39,996 bases of DNA from Thermus scotoductus DSM 8553. Lineage in GTDB: Bacteria; Deinococcota; Deinococci; Deinococcales; Thermaceae. Position numbers and translations under genes: made by a program. This document shows, piece by piece, positions 25,655-34,757 of the stretch (positions within the stretch are counted from its first letter, which is position 1; each line of letters begins with the position of its first letter). The stretch spans positions 1 to 39,996 of the forward strand of contig NZ_KB905734.1 of assembly GCF_000381045.1 (NCBI RefSeq), read 5' to 3'. The notes under the pieces are model-generated. The model did not search any database, was not told the DNA's origin, and saw nothing but the letters and a program-made list of their open reading frames with translations.

Positions 25655-27007
25655 CTAAAGCTTCTTCAGGGCCTGGGTGAGCTGGGTGAGGACGTTTTGC
25701 GCATCCCCGTAGAGCATCCGGGTGTTATCGGCGTAGAAGAGCTCGTTCTCCACCCCGGCGAAGCCCTTGCCCTGGCCCCGCTTGATGACGATGACGTTCT
25801 TGGCCTTGTCCACGTCCAGGATGGGCATGCCGTAAAGGGGGCTTCCCGGGCGGCGGGCGGCAGGGTTCACCACGTCGTTGGCCCCGATGACCACTGCCAC
25901 GTCCACGGTGGGGAACTCGGGGTTGATCTCCTCGAGGTCCTTGAGCTTGTCGTACTCCACCCCAGCCTCCGCCAAAAGCACGTTCATGTGCCCGGGCATC
26001 CGCCCCGCCACCGGGTGGATGGCGAACTTCACCTCCACCCCCTTGCTCTCCAAAAGGTCCGCCAGCTCCTTCACCTTGTGCTGGGCCTGGGAGAGGGCCA
26101 TGCCGTAGCCGGGCACGAAAACCACCTTACTGGCGTAGGCCAGCATGACGGCGGCGTCCTCCACGTCGATGGGCTTGAGGCTTCCCTTGACCTCCCCCGC
26201 CTCCTGCTCCACGCCAAAGCCCCCTACCAGGACACTCCACACCGAGCGGTTCATGGCCCTCGCCATGAGCACGGTGAGGAGGGTACCCGCAGCCCCCACC
26301 AGGGTACCCGCCACCATCAAGGCCGGGTTCCCCACGGCGAAGCCCTCAAAGCCCACGGCCATACCGGTGAAGGCGTTGTAGAAGCTGATGGCCACCGGCA
26401 TGTCCCCGCCCCCGATGGGCAGGGTCATGAGGATACCGAAAAGGAGGGCCAGGAGGAAGAAGAGCACGATGCTCAGGGTGGGGTCGTTCCAGAGCAGGGA
26501 AAAGCCCAAAAGCACCGTGATGAGGAGCGCCAGGGCGTTCACCACCTTCTGCCCGGGGAAGAGGATGGGCCGGCTTTTCATGATGCCCTGGAGCTTGGCG
26601 AAGGCGATGAGGCTTCCCGTGAAGGCCACGCTCCCGATGAGGCCGCCCAGGATGGCCAAGGCCATGAGGCCCGGGTTCTCAAAGGCTCCCTTCAGGAGCT
26701 CCACCGCCGCGATGGTGGCGGCCGCACCCCCACCCATGCCGTTGTAGATGGCCACCATCTGGGGCATGTCGGTCATGGCCACCTTGACGGCCGCCCACCA
26801 GGCCACCACGGAGCCCACCAAAAGAGCGATGAGCATGAGGCCAAAGTTCTGCATCCCCGGCCAGAAGAAGGTGGCCAGAACCGCCAGGGCCATGCCCCAC
26901 CCCGCCCAGACGATGCCGCTTTTGGCGGTGGTGGGATGGGCCATACGTTTTAAGCCCACGATGAAGAGGATGGCCACCACGAAGTAGGCTGCCTGGATGA
27001 GATCCAT
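25655..27007 (-). CDS. pntB: NAD(P) transhydrogenase subunit beta
   Basis: 450 residues. Proton-coupled hydride transfer between NADH and NADP+. The N-terminal ~260 residues form eight or nine membrane helices (VAIYNGMGGGAAATIAAVELL and LPIGGGDMPVAISFYNAFTG are conserved channel segments). The C-terminal ~175 residues are the NADP(H)-binding dIII domain (VVFVPGYGMALSQAQHKV, HPVAGRMPGHMNVLLAEA, VIGANDVVNPAA, IKRGQGKGFAGVENELF). Its start overlaps the pntA2 stop by one base. Confidence 0.97.
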   Translation of the reverse strand: MDLIQAAYFVVAILFIVGLKRMAHPTTAKSGIVWAGWGMALAVLATFFWPGMQNFGLMLIALLVGSVVAWWAAVKVAMTDMPQMVAIYNGMGGGAAATIAAVELLKGAFENPGLMALAILGGLIGSVAFTGSLIAFAKLQGIMKSRPILFPGQKVVNALALLITVLLGFSLLWNDPTLSIVLFFLLALLFGILMTLPIGGGDMPVAISFYNAFTGMAVGFEGFAVGNPALMVAGTLVGAAGTLLTVLMARAMNRSVWSVLVGGFGVEQEAGEVKGSLKPIDVEDAAVMLAYASKVVFVPGYGMALSQAQHKVKELADLLESKGVEVKFAIHPVAGRMPGHMNVLLAEAGVEYDKLKDLEEINPEFPTVDVAVVIGANDVVNPAARRPGSPLYGMPILDVDKAKNVIVIKRGQGKGFAGVENELFYADNTRMLYGDAQNVLTQLTQALKKL

Positions 27008-27309
27008 TACTGACCACCCCCCTTGCCCGGCTTCTTCTCAAACATCTCCAGCATGCGCACCGTGACCGCATACCCCCCGGCGGCGTTGGCCGCCCCCAGG
27101 ATGACCCCCAGGAAGCCGATGAGCTTCTCCAAACCGGTTTCCGCATGGCCCAGGACCACCATGGCCCCCACCACCACCACCCCGTGGATGAAGTTGGACC
27201 CGGACATGAGGGGGGTGTGGAGGATCACCGGCACCCGGGTGATGAGCTCATAACCCAAGAAAGCCGTGAGCACAAAGATGTAAAGGGCAGACCAGAAGCC
27301 AAACTCCAT
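27007..27309 (-). CDS. pntA2: NAD(P) transhydrogenase subunit alpha part 2 (membrane)
   Basis: 100 residues starting at ATG 27309, whose TGATG overlap with the pntA1 stop fixes the start; the upstream open frame to 27399 lies inside pntA1. It has three membrane helices (FWSALYIFVLTAFLGYEL, FIHGVVVVGAMVVLGH, LIGFLGVILGAANAAGGYAV), with the conserved PLMSGSNFIHG. It completes the membrane domain together with PntB, as in the three-subunit Thermus enzyme. Confidence 0.95.
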   Translation of the reverse strand: MEFGFWSALYIFVLTAFLGYELITRVPVILHTPLMSGSNFIHGVVVVGAMVVLGHAETGLEKLIGFLGVILGAANAAGGYAVTVRMLEMFEKKPGKGGGQ

Positions 27310-28436
27310 CACGCACCTCCCACGAGGGCCTTGGTGGGCCCGTGCAGGATCTCGCCTTCCTTCATGAGAAGCGCCCCCTGGATGATCTCGTCCTCCCACT
27401 TGGGGGCGAACTCGCCCTTTTCCATGAGCAGGCTGGAAAGGTTGAAAAGGTTTTTGGCGTACATCTCCGAGGCGTGCACGGAAAGCTCGCTGGGGAGGTT
27501 CAAGGGGCCAAAGATCCTCACGCCCTTCACCTCCACCACCTCTCCGGGCTGGGTGAGGACGCAGTTGCCCCCCGATTCCGCCGCCAGGTCCACCACCACC
27601 GTGCCCGGCTTCAGGCGCTCCACCATGTCCTCGGTAAGGAGGATGGGGGCCCGACGGCCTGGCACCTGGGCGGTGGTGATGATGGCGTCCATCCCCGCCA
27701 CGTGTTCCCGCAGGGCCTCGTGCTGGATGCGCTTCTCCTCCTCGGTGAGCTCCCGGGCGTAGCCGCCCTCCCCTTCCGCGCTGATGGGAAGCTCAATGGG
27801 CTTGGCCCCCAGGGAGAGGGCCTGCTCCACCGCCGCCTTGCGCACATCGTAGGCAAAGACCTGGGCCCCCAGGCGCTTGGCGGTGGCGATGGCCATAAGC
27901 CCCGCCACCCCCACCCCCATGACCATCACCTTGGCGGGGCGGATGGTGCCCGCCGCCGTGGTGAGCATGGGGAAGAAGCGAGGGGATAGCCTTGCGGCGT
28001 GGATGGCCGCCAGGTACCCCGCCACCGTGGCCTGGCTGGAGAGGGCATCCATGCTCTGGGCCCGGGTGATGCGGGGGATGAGCTCCATGGCGATCACCGT
28101 GGCCTTTTTAGCCGCCAGGGCCTTCACCAGGTCCAGGTTCTTGTGGGCCTGGACAAACCCCACCACGATAGCCCCGGACTCCAGGGCCCCGATCAGGTCT
28201 TCAGGAGGCGGCTGAACAGTGAAAAGCAGGTTGGCATCCTTCAGGAGCTCCCCTCGCTCCACCACCTCTGCCCCAACTTCCTGGTAGGCGGTGTCGGGAT
28301 AGTAGGCACCTTCCCCGGCACCCTTCTCTACCCGCACCCTGGCCCCCTGCTTCACCAGGCGGGCCACCACCTCGGGCACCAGGGCCACCCTTCTTTCCCC
28401 TGGAGCCCTTTCCTTGGGAACCGCGATGGTCACCAT
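27309..28436 (-). CDS. pntA1: NAD(P) transhydrogenase subunit alpha part 1 (NAD-binding)
   Basis: 375 residues, soluble dI domain related to alanine dehydrogenase. MVTIAVPKERAPGERRVALVPEVVARLVKQG at the N-terminus, AMELIPRITRAQSMDALSSQA, and the Rossmann motif KVMVMGVGVAGLMAIATAKRLGA for NAD(H). A strong SD (AAGGAGGT) precedes the ATG and a TATACT -10 (28455-28460) lies 18 bases upstream. First gene of the operon. Confidence 0.96.
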   Translation of the reverse strand: MVTIAVPKERAPGERRVALVPEVVARLVKQGARVRVEKGAGEGAYYPDTAYQEVGAEVVERGELLKDANLLFTVQPPPEDLIGALESGAIVVGFVQAHKNLDLVKALAAKKATVIAMELIPRITRAQSMDALSSQATVAGYLAAIHAARLSPRFFPMLTTAAGTIRPAKVMVMGVGVAGLMAIATAKRLGAQVFAYDVRKAAVEQALSLGAKPIELPISAEGEGGYARELTEEEKRIQHEALREHVAGMDAIITTAQVPGRRAPILLTEDMVERLKPGTVVVDLAAESGGNCVLTQPGEVVEVKGVRIFGPLNLPSELSVHASEMYAKNLFNLSSLLMEKGEFAPKWEDEIIQGALLMKEGEILHGPTKALVGGA

Positions 28437-28541
28437 AGGACCTCCTTCCGCGCCAGTATACCAATGGGGCCACGAGCATCTGTCCTTGCCCTCGAGGGTG
28501 ACCCGCTGGTCAGAAGCGAATCCTTATGGAAGAATGCCTCC

Positions 28542-29432
28542 ATGCGGCCCTCCGGGCTCAAGATCGCCTCCGTACTGCTCCTGGGCATCTTCGCCATCAG
28601 CTTCGGCAGCATTCTGGTGCGCTTGGCCCTGGCGGCCTCCGGGGATAGAAGCCTGGCCTTCAGCCTGGTGATGAGCGCAGGACGGATGGGCCTTGCGGCC
28701 TTGCTCCTCCTCCCCAGCTGGCGAAGACCTCTGGCCAGCCGAAGGGGGCTTCCCTATGCGATGGCCGCCGGGGCTTCCCTGGCCCTGCACTTTGCCCTTT
28801 GGATCACCTCCCTCTCCTACACCTCGGTGGCGGCCAGCACCGCCTTGGTCACCACCAACCCGGTCTGGGTTACCCTCTTCGGCTGGCTTTTCTTTCGGGA
28901 AGCTCCCTCTGGCCTTACTCTCCTGGGGATTGCGGTAGCCCTTTTTGGGGGGCTTCTCATCGGTTTAGGGGATGCGCAAGGGGGAAACGGGGGAACCAAC
29001 CCCCTCCTCGGGGACCTCCTGGCCCTCCTGGGAGCGGTGGCCGCCTCCCTCTACTTCCTCCTGGGGCGGGAAGCCCAGAGGCGGGGGCTTTCCATCTTGG
29101 AATACATACGGGTGGCTTACACCGCCGCCGCCCTTCTCCTCCTTCCCCTTCCCTACCTCTTTGGAGGTGGGTATGGAGGCTATCCCCTCGAGGTCTACGC
29201 CTACCTCCTCCTCATGGCCCTCCTTCCCCAGCTCGTGGGCCACACCAGCTTCAACTGGGCCACCCGGCACATCCCGCCGGTGCTGGTCACCCTGGCCATC
29301 CTCTTTGAGCCGGTGGGGGCAAGCCTTTTGGCCTTCCTCCTCTTCGGGGAGCTTCCCGGGGCACAGGTGCTTTTGGGAGCCTTGGTCCTCCTTCTAGGGG
29401 TGGGGATGGCGGTGGTGGGGGGGCGGAGATGA
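28542..29432 (+). CDS. EamA/DMT family transporter (first of pair)
   Basis: 296 residues, about ten predicted membrane helices in two EamA repeats (IASVLLLGIFAISFGSILVRLAL near the N-terminus; NPLLGDLLALLGAVAASLYFLLGREA starting the second). SYTSVAASTALVTTNPVW is a typical DMT motif. The much longer open frame starting at 27999 runs through antisense pntA1 and is rejected; ATG 28542 begins right at the first helix. The substrate is unknown; amino-acid or metabolite export is usual for the family. It overlaps the next transporter by ATGA. Confidence 0.88.
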   Translation: MRPSGLKIASVLLLGIFAISFGSILVRLALAASGDRSLAFSLVMSAGRMGLAALLLLPSWRRPLASRRGLPYAMAAGASLALHFALWITSLSYTSVAASTALVTTNPVWVTLFGWLFFREAPSGLTLLGIAVALFGGLLIGLGDAQGGNGGTNPLLGDLLALLGAVAASLYFLLGREAQRRGLSILEYIRVAYTAAALLLLPLPYLFGGGYGGYPLEVYAYLLLMALLPQLVGHTSFNWATRHIPPVLVTLAILFEPVGASLLAFLLFGELPGAQVLLGALVLLLGVGMAVVGGRR

Positions 29433-30241
29433 TCTACATCGCTTTGGCCGCCCTTCTCTGGGGCCTGGGTGGGGCCCTGGCCGGGCGGTTCATGGGGGAG
29501 ATTCCCCCCTCGGTCCTCATCCCCTTGCGCTTCCTCCTAAGCTTCTTCCTGCTTCTCCCCCTGGTGCTCCGGTTTCCCCCAGCCGCCAAGGAGTGGCCCC
29601 GGCTCCTTCGGGTGGGGCTCGCCCTCTCCGGGGCCCAGGCCTTCTACTACCTGGCCATCCACGCCACCACCGTGGCCACGGGGATCTTCCTCCAGTACCT
29701 GGCCCCTGCCCTCCTCACCCTCTATGCCCTCCTAAGGGGGGAAAGGCTTCCCGGCAAGGCCCTTTTGGGGGTAGCCGTGGCCCTTTTGGGAGCCTACGTG
29801 CTGGTGGTGGGGTCCAAGGGTTTCACGGCAAGCCCCCTGGGGGTGGCCTACGGCCTCCTCTCCGCCCTTTCCTTCGCCCTTTACGCTGCCTTCTCCCACG
29901 GGCTCAAGACCCCACCCCTGGTGAGCCTGGGGGTGGCCACGGGGGTGGGAAGCCTCCTCTCCCTCCCCATCCTTATGGGCAACCTCCCCCGGGTTTGGAC
30001 CCTGGACCCAGGGGACTGGGGGGCGGTGGCCTACCTGGTCATCCTGGGAACGGTGGTGCCCTTTAGCCTCTTCCTCTTGGGGGTGCGCACGGTACCCGCC
30101 CGGAACGCCACCCTAACCGCCATGCTGGAGCCAGTGGCCGGGGCAATCTTCGCCTGGCCCCTGGCGGGAGAATCCTTGAGCCTCGAGGGCCTTCTGGGCG
30201 GTACCCTCATCCTCCTGGGAGTGGCTCTGAACCGGAGGTGA
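29429..30241 (+). CDS. EamA/DMT family transporter (second of pair)
   Basis: 270 residues, again two EamA repeats with about ten helices (YIALAALLWGLGGALAGRFMG, TTVATGIFLQYLAPALLTLYALL, SPLGVAYGLLSALSFALYAAFSHG). Coupled to the first EamA gene by a 4-base overlap; the MFS gene starts one base after its stop. The two may form a heterodimer or be tandem duplicates with different substrates. Confidence 0.9.
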   Translation: MIYIALAALLWGLGGALAGRFMGEIPPSVLIPLRFLLSFFLLLPLVLRFPPAAKEWPRLLRVGLALSGAQAFYYLAIHATTVATGIFLQYLAPALLTLYALLRGERLPGKALLGVAVALLGAYVLVVGSKGFTASPLGVAYGLLSALSFALYAAFSHGLKTPPLVSLGVATGVGSLLSLPILMGNLPRVWTLDPGDWGAVAYLVILGTVVPFSLFLLGVRTVPARNATLTAMLEPVAGAIFAWPLAGESLSLEGLLGGTLILLGVALNRR

Positions 30242-30242
30242 T

Positions 30243-31385
30243 ATGGCAGCGCGGGTTTTTCTCCTCTTCACCCTAGGCTACTTCCTCTCCTACTTCTACC
30301 GGTCGGCCAATGCGGTGCTGGCCAAGGACCTGTCCCAGGACCTGGGCCTGGGCCCGGCGGAGCTAGGGTTTATGACCAGCCTCTTCTACCTCTCCTTCGC
30401 CGCGGTACAGCTCCCCTTGGGAAGCCTCCTGGACCGGTACGGTTCCAGGATCATCACCCCGGCCCTCCTCCTGGTGGCTTCCCTGGGAAGCGTGGTCTTC
30501 GGGCTGGCGCAAAGCTTCCCCACCCTGGCCCTGGGCCGGGCCCTGATCGGGGTGGGGATGGCCGCCGCCCTTATGGGCTCCCTAAAGGCCTTTAGCCTCT
30601 GGTTCCCCCGGACCTACGCCACGGTTTCCACCCTCCTGGTGGGCCTGGGGGCCACAGGGGGGCTTTTGGCGGCCACCCCCCTGGCCCTCCTGAAGGAGGC
30701 CATGGGCTGGCGGGGGGTCTTCCTCCTGGGCGCAGGGGTGGTGGTTCTGGTGGCCCTTCTCATCTACCTGGGGGTGCGGAACACCCCCCCTGGGGTTCCC
30801 TGGCCCAAGGGTGGGGGAGGCGGAGGGCTAAGGGAAGTCCTGGGCAATTCCAGGCTCCTGCGGGTGGCCTTTTTGGCCTTGGCCTTTGCGGGAAGCTTCC
30901 TGGCCTTGCAAACCCTCTGGGCTGGGGCCTACGCCTACGCCCTGGGCCTTGAGGCGGTGAAGGTGGGGAACCTCCTCCTCCTCTACTCGGGAGGCGCGGT
31001 CCTAGGCTTTCTGGTATCCGGCTACCTGGCCGACCACCTGGGCACCGCCAGGGTGCTGGTGGGAGCGGCCCTGCTCTTCGCCCTGGGCCTCCTCCTCGCC
31101 CTCTTCAAGCTTCTTGCCCTCGCCTACCCCGTCATGGGATTCTTCGGGGCCTTCAACATCCTCACCCTTACCCAGGCCCGGGAGCTGGTGCCCCCTCACC
31201 TGGTGGGCCGGGGCACCACCCTGGTGAACCTCTTCGGCATTGGGGGCACCTTCCTGTTGCAGTGGGGGGTGGGGGTGGCGGTGGGAACCCTGGGATACGC
31301 CTTCGCCTTCGGCAGCCTTCTTGGCCTTTTGCTCTTAGCCCTCTTCCTTTACCGCCCCCTTCTCGGTCCAAGGGTCTCCGGGTGA
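30243..31385 (+). CDS. Major facilitator superfamily transporter
   Basis: 380 residues, twelve likely helices. Motif A between helices 2 and 3 is GSLLDRYGSRI, and a similar GYLADHLGTARV lies between helices 8 and 9. Helix 4/5 holds GVGMAAALMGSLKAFSLWFP. Third gene in a transporter operon. Its last 37 bases overlap the fic gene on the opposite strand. The substrate cannot be assigned from sequence. Confidence 0.9.
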   Translation: MAARVFLLFTLGYFLSYFYRSANAVLAKDLSQDLGLGPAELGFMTSLFYLSFAAVQLPLGSLLDRYGSRIITPALLLVASLGSVVFGLAQSFPTLALGRALIGVGMAAALMGSLKAFSLWFPRTYATVSTLLVGLGATGGLLAATPLALLKEAMGWRGVFLLGAGVVVLVALLIYLGVRNTPPGVPWPKGGGGGGLREVLGNSRLLRVAFLALAFAGSFLALQTLWAGAYAYALGLEAVKVGNLLLLYSGGAVLGFLVSGYLADHLGTARVLVGAALLFALGLLLALFKLLALAYPVMGFFGAFNILTLTQARELVPPHLVGRGTTLVNLFGIGGTFLLQWGVGVAVGTLGYAFAFGSLLGLLLLALFLYRPLLGPRVSG

Positions 31386-32461
31386 AACAATAGGCGCTGT
31401 TGCTCCCGGACTTTATTCGGCCAGTCGAGGCGTTCTGGGGGAAGAGGATCGGGCAAAAGGGGGGGACGCTCCCGGGTCCCCAGGAAAAGCCAGGGATGGG
31501 AGAGCAGCTGGACCCTACCTCCTGGGCGGTAGACCGCAAGCCTGCGGCGATTCACCCACACATAGGCTTGTGCCCGGTTTACCCCGAGGTCGCGAGCCAC
31601 CTCCTCCATGGGCTTTAGGTCCGCATACCGCAGCAGGGCCAAGCCCAAGACAGTTTCTAAGCGGTCCACCAGAGCCTCCCCTAGCACACAGGCCAGGGGT
31701 TGCCACTCCCCTTCGTCCAAGGCCCTAAGCAAAGCCGAAGGATCAGGGGGAGGAAAGCCCACGTGAAAAGCCTTATCCGCCCCCTCCAAAGCTCGGTAAT
31801 ACCGTTCCCTTTCCTCCTTCTCTAAGCCTTTGATGGCAATGGGGGGTAGTCCCTTCCATAAGGCCATGTAGTTAAGGACCAAGCGGCCTACCCGACCGTT
31901 GCCGTCCCGGTAAGGGTGAATGGCCTCAAAAAGCACATGGGCCTTGGCTAGGGCCTCGAGGGGCTCCCGCTCCTCCATGAGCCGTGGGACTAACCGGGCA
32001 AAAGCCCTAAGGTAATCGGTGGCCTCCAGAGGGGGCTGCACCTTAGCCCCACCAATAACGCGGTCCACCCCATCCGCAGGCCTTCCCCGAAAAGCCTCCA
32101 AAGGGGTATCCCGGAAGAGTTGCCCGTGAAGGTTGTTGATAAAGGACACATTTAAACGGAACTCTCCCTCCTTGGCATCCTGCAATGCCTGCTCGTAGGC
32201 AAACTGGGCTGTGCGGAAGTAGTTTAGAATCTCTACAGAAGCCTTGGAACCCCGCAGAACCTCGTCAAGTTCCGCCTCCGAGAAAAAGTACCCTTCTATA
32301 GCCAAGGAGTGGCGGCTATCCTCGCGAAGCATGTAAAGCCACTCCTGGTTGGCCACCTGCACCAAGGCCAAATCCAAGCCGCCCAAACGCCGGAGCAAAT
32401 CCCAACGCTCCTTCACCCAGCGGCGATATTTGTTATATGGCTCCAGCCACCCCCTAGGCAT
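31349..32461 (-). CDS. Fic family AMP-transferase with built-in inhibitory helix and C-terminal winged helix
   Basis: 370 residues. The catalytic Fic motif is HPYRDGNGR (182-190, canonical HPFxDGNGRxxR). An inhibitory SxxxEG motif, SLAIEG (52-57), precedes the Fic core, so this is class II: the Glu is expected to block ATP gamma-phosphate binding until relieved. FINNLHGQLF is the beta-hairpin region. Residues ~300-350 form an HTH/winged helix (MEEVARDLGVNRAQAYVWVNRRRLAVYRPGG). Predicted to AMPylate a protein Tyr/Thr/Ser; the target is unknown. GC content appears a little lower than its neighbours. Convergent overlap with the MFS gene. Confidence 0.9.
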   Translation of the reverse strand: MPRGWLEPYNKYRRWVKERWDLLRRLGGLDLALVQVANQEWLYMLREDSRHSLAIEGYFFSEAELDEVLRGSKASVEILNYFRTAQFAYEQALQDAKEGEFRLNVSFINNLHGQLFRDTPLEAFRGRPADGVDRVIGGAKVQPPLEATDYLRAFARLVPRLMEEREPLEALAKAHVLFEAIHPYRDGNGRVGRLVLNYMALWKGLPPIAIKGLEKEERERYYRALEGADKAFHVGFPPPDPSALLRALDEGEWQPLACVLGEALVDRLETVLGLALLRYADLKPMEEVARDLGVNRAQAYVWVNRRRLAVYRPGGRVQLLSHPWLFLGTRERPPLLPDPLPPERLDWPNKVREQQRLLFHPETLGPRRGR

Positions 32462-32469
32462 CCAGCACG

Positions 32470-32499
32470 ATCATAAGGCAACAAACGCTATGTTAACAA
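32470..32499 (-). promoter_or_regulatory. Promoter of the fic gene
   Basis: -35 TTGTTA (32494-32499), 18-base spacer, -10 TATGAT (32470-32475), 8 bases before the ATG. TGTTAACA (32491-32498) makes the -35 palindromic. Confidence 0.6.
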
Positions 32500-32516
32500 A
32501 ACTGGGGGTACTAGGC

Positions 32517-32531
32517 GAAACTAACAGTTTC
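32517..32531. promoter_or_regulatory. Operator-like inverted repeat between fic and comM
   Basis: GAAACT-AAC-AGTTTC, a perfect 6-bp inverted repeat with a 3-base centre. It lies just upstream of the comM -10 (TAAACT 32536-32541), in the spacer or over the -35, and upstream of the fic promoter, a position suited to repression of comM and control of fic. Confidence 0.5.
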
Positions 32532-32535
32532 ATGT

Positions 32536-32541
32536 TAAACT
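32536..32541 (+). promoter_or_regulatory. Leaderless -10 box of comM
   Basis: TAAACT, 6 bases before the ATG at 32548. Confidence 0.5.
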
Positions 32542-32547
32542 TCTTCC

Positions 32548-34032
32548 ATGCTAGCCCAGGTGCGGAGCTATACCCTCTTCGGCCTGGACGCGGTTCCCGT
32601 CACCGTGGAGGTGGATGTTAGCCCCGGGCTTCCCAGCTACGCCCTGGTGGGGCTACCGGACAAGGCGGTGGAGGAAAGCCGGGAGCGGGTCAGGGCCGCC
32701 CTCAAGAACTCGGGCTTCCCCTACCCCCAGGCCCGGGTGGTGGTGAACCTGGCCCCGGCGGAACTCCGTAAGGAAGGAAGCCACTTTGACCTGCCCATCG
32801 CCTTGGGGCTTCTGGCCGCCCAAGGGGTGGTTCCCTTGGAGGCCCTTGCGGGCCTAGCCGTGGCCGGGGAGCTGGGCCTGGATGGCGCCTTGCGCCCGGT
32901 ACCCGGGGCGGTGAACCTGGCTTTGGGGGCCTTGGGCGAAGGGAAAAAGCTCCTCCTGCCCCTGGAAAGCGCCAAGGAGGCCGCCTTGGTGGAGGGGGTG
33001 GAGGTCTACGGGGCGGAAAGCCTCCTGCAGGCGGTGGCCTACCTGAGGGGAGAAGAGGAGCCCAGAAGGGTGGAACCCGACGATCCCGTGGCCGCCCTGG
33101 AGGCTTTGGACCTCCGGGACGTGAAGGGCCAGGCCAAGGCCAAAAGGGCCCTGGAGATCGCCGCCGCTGGTTACCACCACCTCCTTATGGTGGGAAGCCC
33201 GGGCTCGGGAAAGACCATGCTGGCCAGGCGCCTTCCCTTTCTGCTTCCCCCTCTGAGCCAGGAGGCCGCCCTCGAGGTAAGCCGCATCCACTCCGCCGCC
33301 GGGCAGATCCTTAAAGGCCTGGTGCGCACGCCCCCCTTCCGCGCCCCCCACCACACGGTGAGCTACGCGGGCCTCATCGGGGGCGGGGCCATCCCCAAGC
33401 CGGGGGAGGTTTCCCTAGCCCACCGGGGGGTGCTTTTCCTGGACGAGTTCCCCGAGTTTTCCCGGGATGCCCTGGAGGCCCTCCGCCAGCCCCTCGAGGA
33501 CGGGGTGGTGACCGTCTCCCGGGCCAGGGCCAGCCTCACCTTCCCCGCCCGCTTCCTCCTGGTGGCGGCCATGAACCCCTGCCCCTGCGGCTGGTACGGG
33601 GACCCGGAAAGGGCCTGCACCTGCACCCCGGCAAGCCGCCAGCGCTACGTGGGGAAGATCTCCGGGCCCCTCCTGGACCGGTTTGACCTGGTGGTGGAGG
33701 TGCCCCGCTTAACCCCAGCCGAGCTCGCCCGCGCCCCCGAAGGGGAAGGCACCGAGGCTGTGCGGGAAAGGGTCCTAAGGGCCCGGGAGAGGATGCTCGC
33801 CCGGCAGGGCAGGCCCAACGGGGAGCTTGCGGGAAAGGCCCTGAGGGAGCACGTGCGCTTAACCTCGGGGGCGGAAAACCTCCTCCAGGCGGCGGCCAAG
33901 CGGATGCTCCTTTCCGCCAGGAGCTACGACCGCCTCCTCCGGGTAGCCCGCACCATCGCCGACCTGCAGGGAGCGGAGAGCGTGGAGGAAAACCACGTGG
34001 CCGAGGCCTTGGCCTACCGCAAGACTCTTTAA
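32548..34032 (+). CDS. comM: YifB/ComM family Mg-chelatase-like AAA+ ATPase
   Basis: 494 residues. N-terminal Lon-protease-like ChlI domain ([31 protein letters not shown]); AAA+ core with Walker A GSPGSGKT (~218-225) and Walker [11 protein letters not shown]; the zinc-finger-like [10 protein letters not shown] with two further Cys (CTCTP) and the sensor region [16 protein letters not shown]-terminal Mg-chelatase domain. In other bacteria ComM is a helicase promoting branch migration during natural transformation, which fits the high competence of Thermus. Its stop overlaps the convergent mgsA by 4 bases. Confidence 0.93.
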   Translation: MLAQVRSYTLFGLDAVPVTVEVDVSPGLPSYALVGLPDKAVEESRERVRAALKNSGFPYPQARVVVNLAPAELRKEGSHFDLPIALGLLAAQGVVPLEALAGLAVAGELGLDGALRPVPGAVNLALGALGEGKKLLLPLESAKEAALVEGVEVYGAESLLQAVAYLRGEEEPRRVEPDDPVAALEALDLRDVKGQAKAKRALEIAAAGYHHLLMVGSPGSGKTMLARRLPFLLPPLSQEAALEVSRIHSAAGQILKGLVRTPPFRAPHHTVSYAGLIGGGAIPKPGEVSLAHRGVLFLDEFPEFSRDALEALRQPLEDGVVTVSRARASLTFPARFLLVAAMNPCPCGWYGDPERACTCTPASRQRYVGKISGPLLDRFDLVVEVPRLTPAELARAPEGEGTEAVRERVLRARERMLARQGRPNGELAGKALREHVRLTSGAENLLQAAAKRMLLSARSYDRLLRVARTIADLQGAESVEENHVAEALAYRKTL

Positions 34033-34406
34033 CCCACCTGGGCAGCTAGCCAGGGAACAAGGGCCTCCGCCGCCTCGAGGTTGGTGGCCAAGGGCACCCC
34101 GTGCACGTTGCACACCCGCATGAGGGCCTGCACGTCGGGCTCGTGGGGCTTGGGGGTGAGGGGATCCTGGAAGAAGAGCACGCAAAGTACCTTTCCCTCA
34201 GCCACCCTGGACCCGATCTGCATATCCCCTCCCAGGGGACCGGAAAGAACCCGCTCCACCTCGAGGCCGGTGGCCTCCTGGATGCGTTTCCCCGTGGTGC
34301 CCGTGGCCAGGAGGGGGAAGCGGGAAAGAAGCTCCCGGTGCCGTTGGCAAAAGGCCACCATATCGTCCTTCTTGGCATCGTGGGCAATGAGGGCCAAGAC
34401 CTTCAT
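34029..34406 (-). CDS. mgsA: Methylglyoxal synthase
   Basis: 125 residues. Converts dihydroxyacetone phosphate to methylglyoxal and phosphate. Conserved [31 protein letters not shown] and [19 protein letters not shown] (catalytic Asp in GGDMQIG), then [32 protein letters not shown]. Full length. Leaderless start: -10 TACAAT is 6 bases before the ATG. Confidence 0.96.
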   Translation of the reverse strand: MKVLALIAHDAKKDDMVAFCQRHRELLSRFPLLATGTTGKRIQEATGLEVERVLSGPLGGDMQIGSRVAEGKVLCVLFFQDPLTPKPHEPDVQALMRVCNVHGVPLATNLEAAEALVPWLAAQVG

Positions 34407-34412
34407 GGGGCC

Positions 34413-34422
34413 ATTGTATGCT
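34413..34422. promoter_or_regulatory. Overlapping divergent -10 boxes for mgsA (-) and the MazG-like gene (+)
   Basis: Minus -10 TACAAT covers 34413-34418 and plus -10 TATGCT covers 34417-34422, so they share two bases. Start codons lie 6 and 7 bases away. Simultaneous occupancy by two polymerases is physically unlikely. Confidence 0.55.
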
Positions 34423-34429
34423 CCTTTCC

Positions 34430-34756
34430 ATGGAAACCCTCACCTTAAAGGAAGCCCAGAGGCAGGTGGACGCCTGGATCAGCCAGTTCCAGGAGGGCTA
34501 TTTCCCGCCTCTTCTCATGCTGGCTCGCCTGACGGAGGAGCTAGGGGAGGTGGCCCGGGTCCTGGCCCACCGCCATGGGAAGACGCCCAAGCCAGGGGAG
34601 GAGGAAGGGGATCTGGCCATGGAGCTCGCCGACCTCCTCTTCGTCCTCATCTCCCTGGCCAACCGGGAGGGGATCGATCTGGAGGAAGCCTTCCTCAAGG
34701 CCATGGCCAAGTACCGGGACCGGGACGGGGAGCGCTGGACCCGGAAAGGAGGCTAG
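34430..34756 (+). CDS. MazG-like nucleotide pyrophosphohydrolase
   Basis: 108 residues from ATG 34430, chosen because the -10 TATGCT ends 7 bases before it; the in-frame ATG at 34418 overlaps the -10. Single MazG domain: [17 protein letters not shown] (ExxE), then [20 protein letters not shown] (ExxD), the metal-binding EExxE...ExxD pattern of all-alpha NTP pyrophosphatases. It probably hydrolyses (d)NTPs or related nucleotides. The broken ABC gene starts one base after its stop. Confidence 0.88.
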   Translation: METLTLKEAQRQVDAWISQFQEGYFPPLLMLARLTEELGEVARVLAHRHGKTPKPGEEEGDLAMELADLLFVLISLANREGIDLEEAFLKAMAKYRDRDGERWTRKGG

Positions 34757-34757
34757 G

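Noticed and set aside
27999-28541. Long N-terminal extension of the first EamA transporter
   Set aside because: The extension is antisense to pntA1, low in complexity and without homologous character. The membrane protein begins naturally at 28542.
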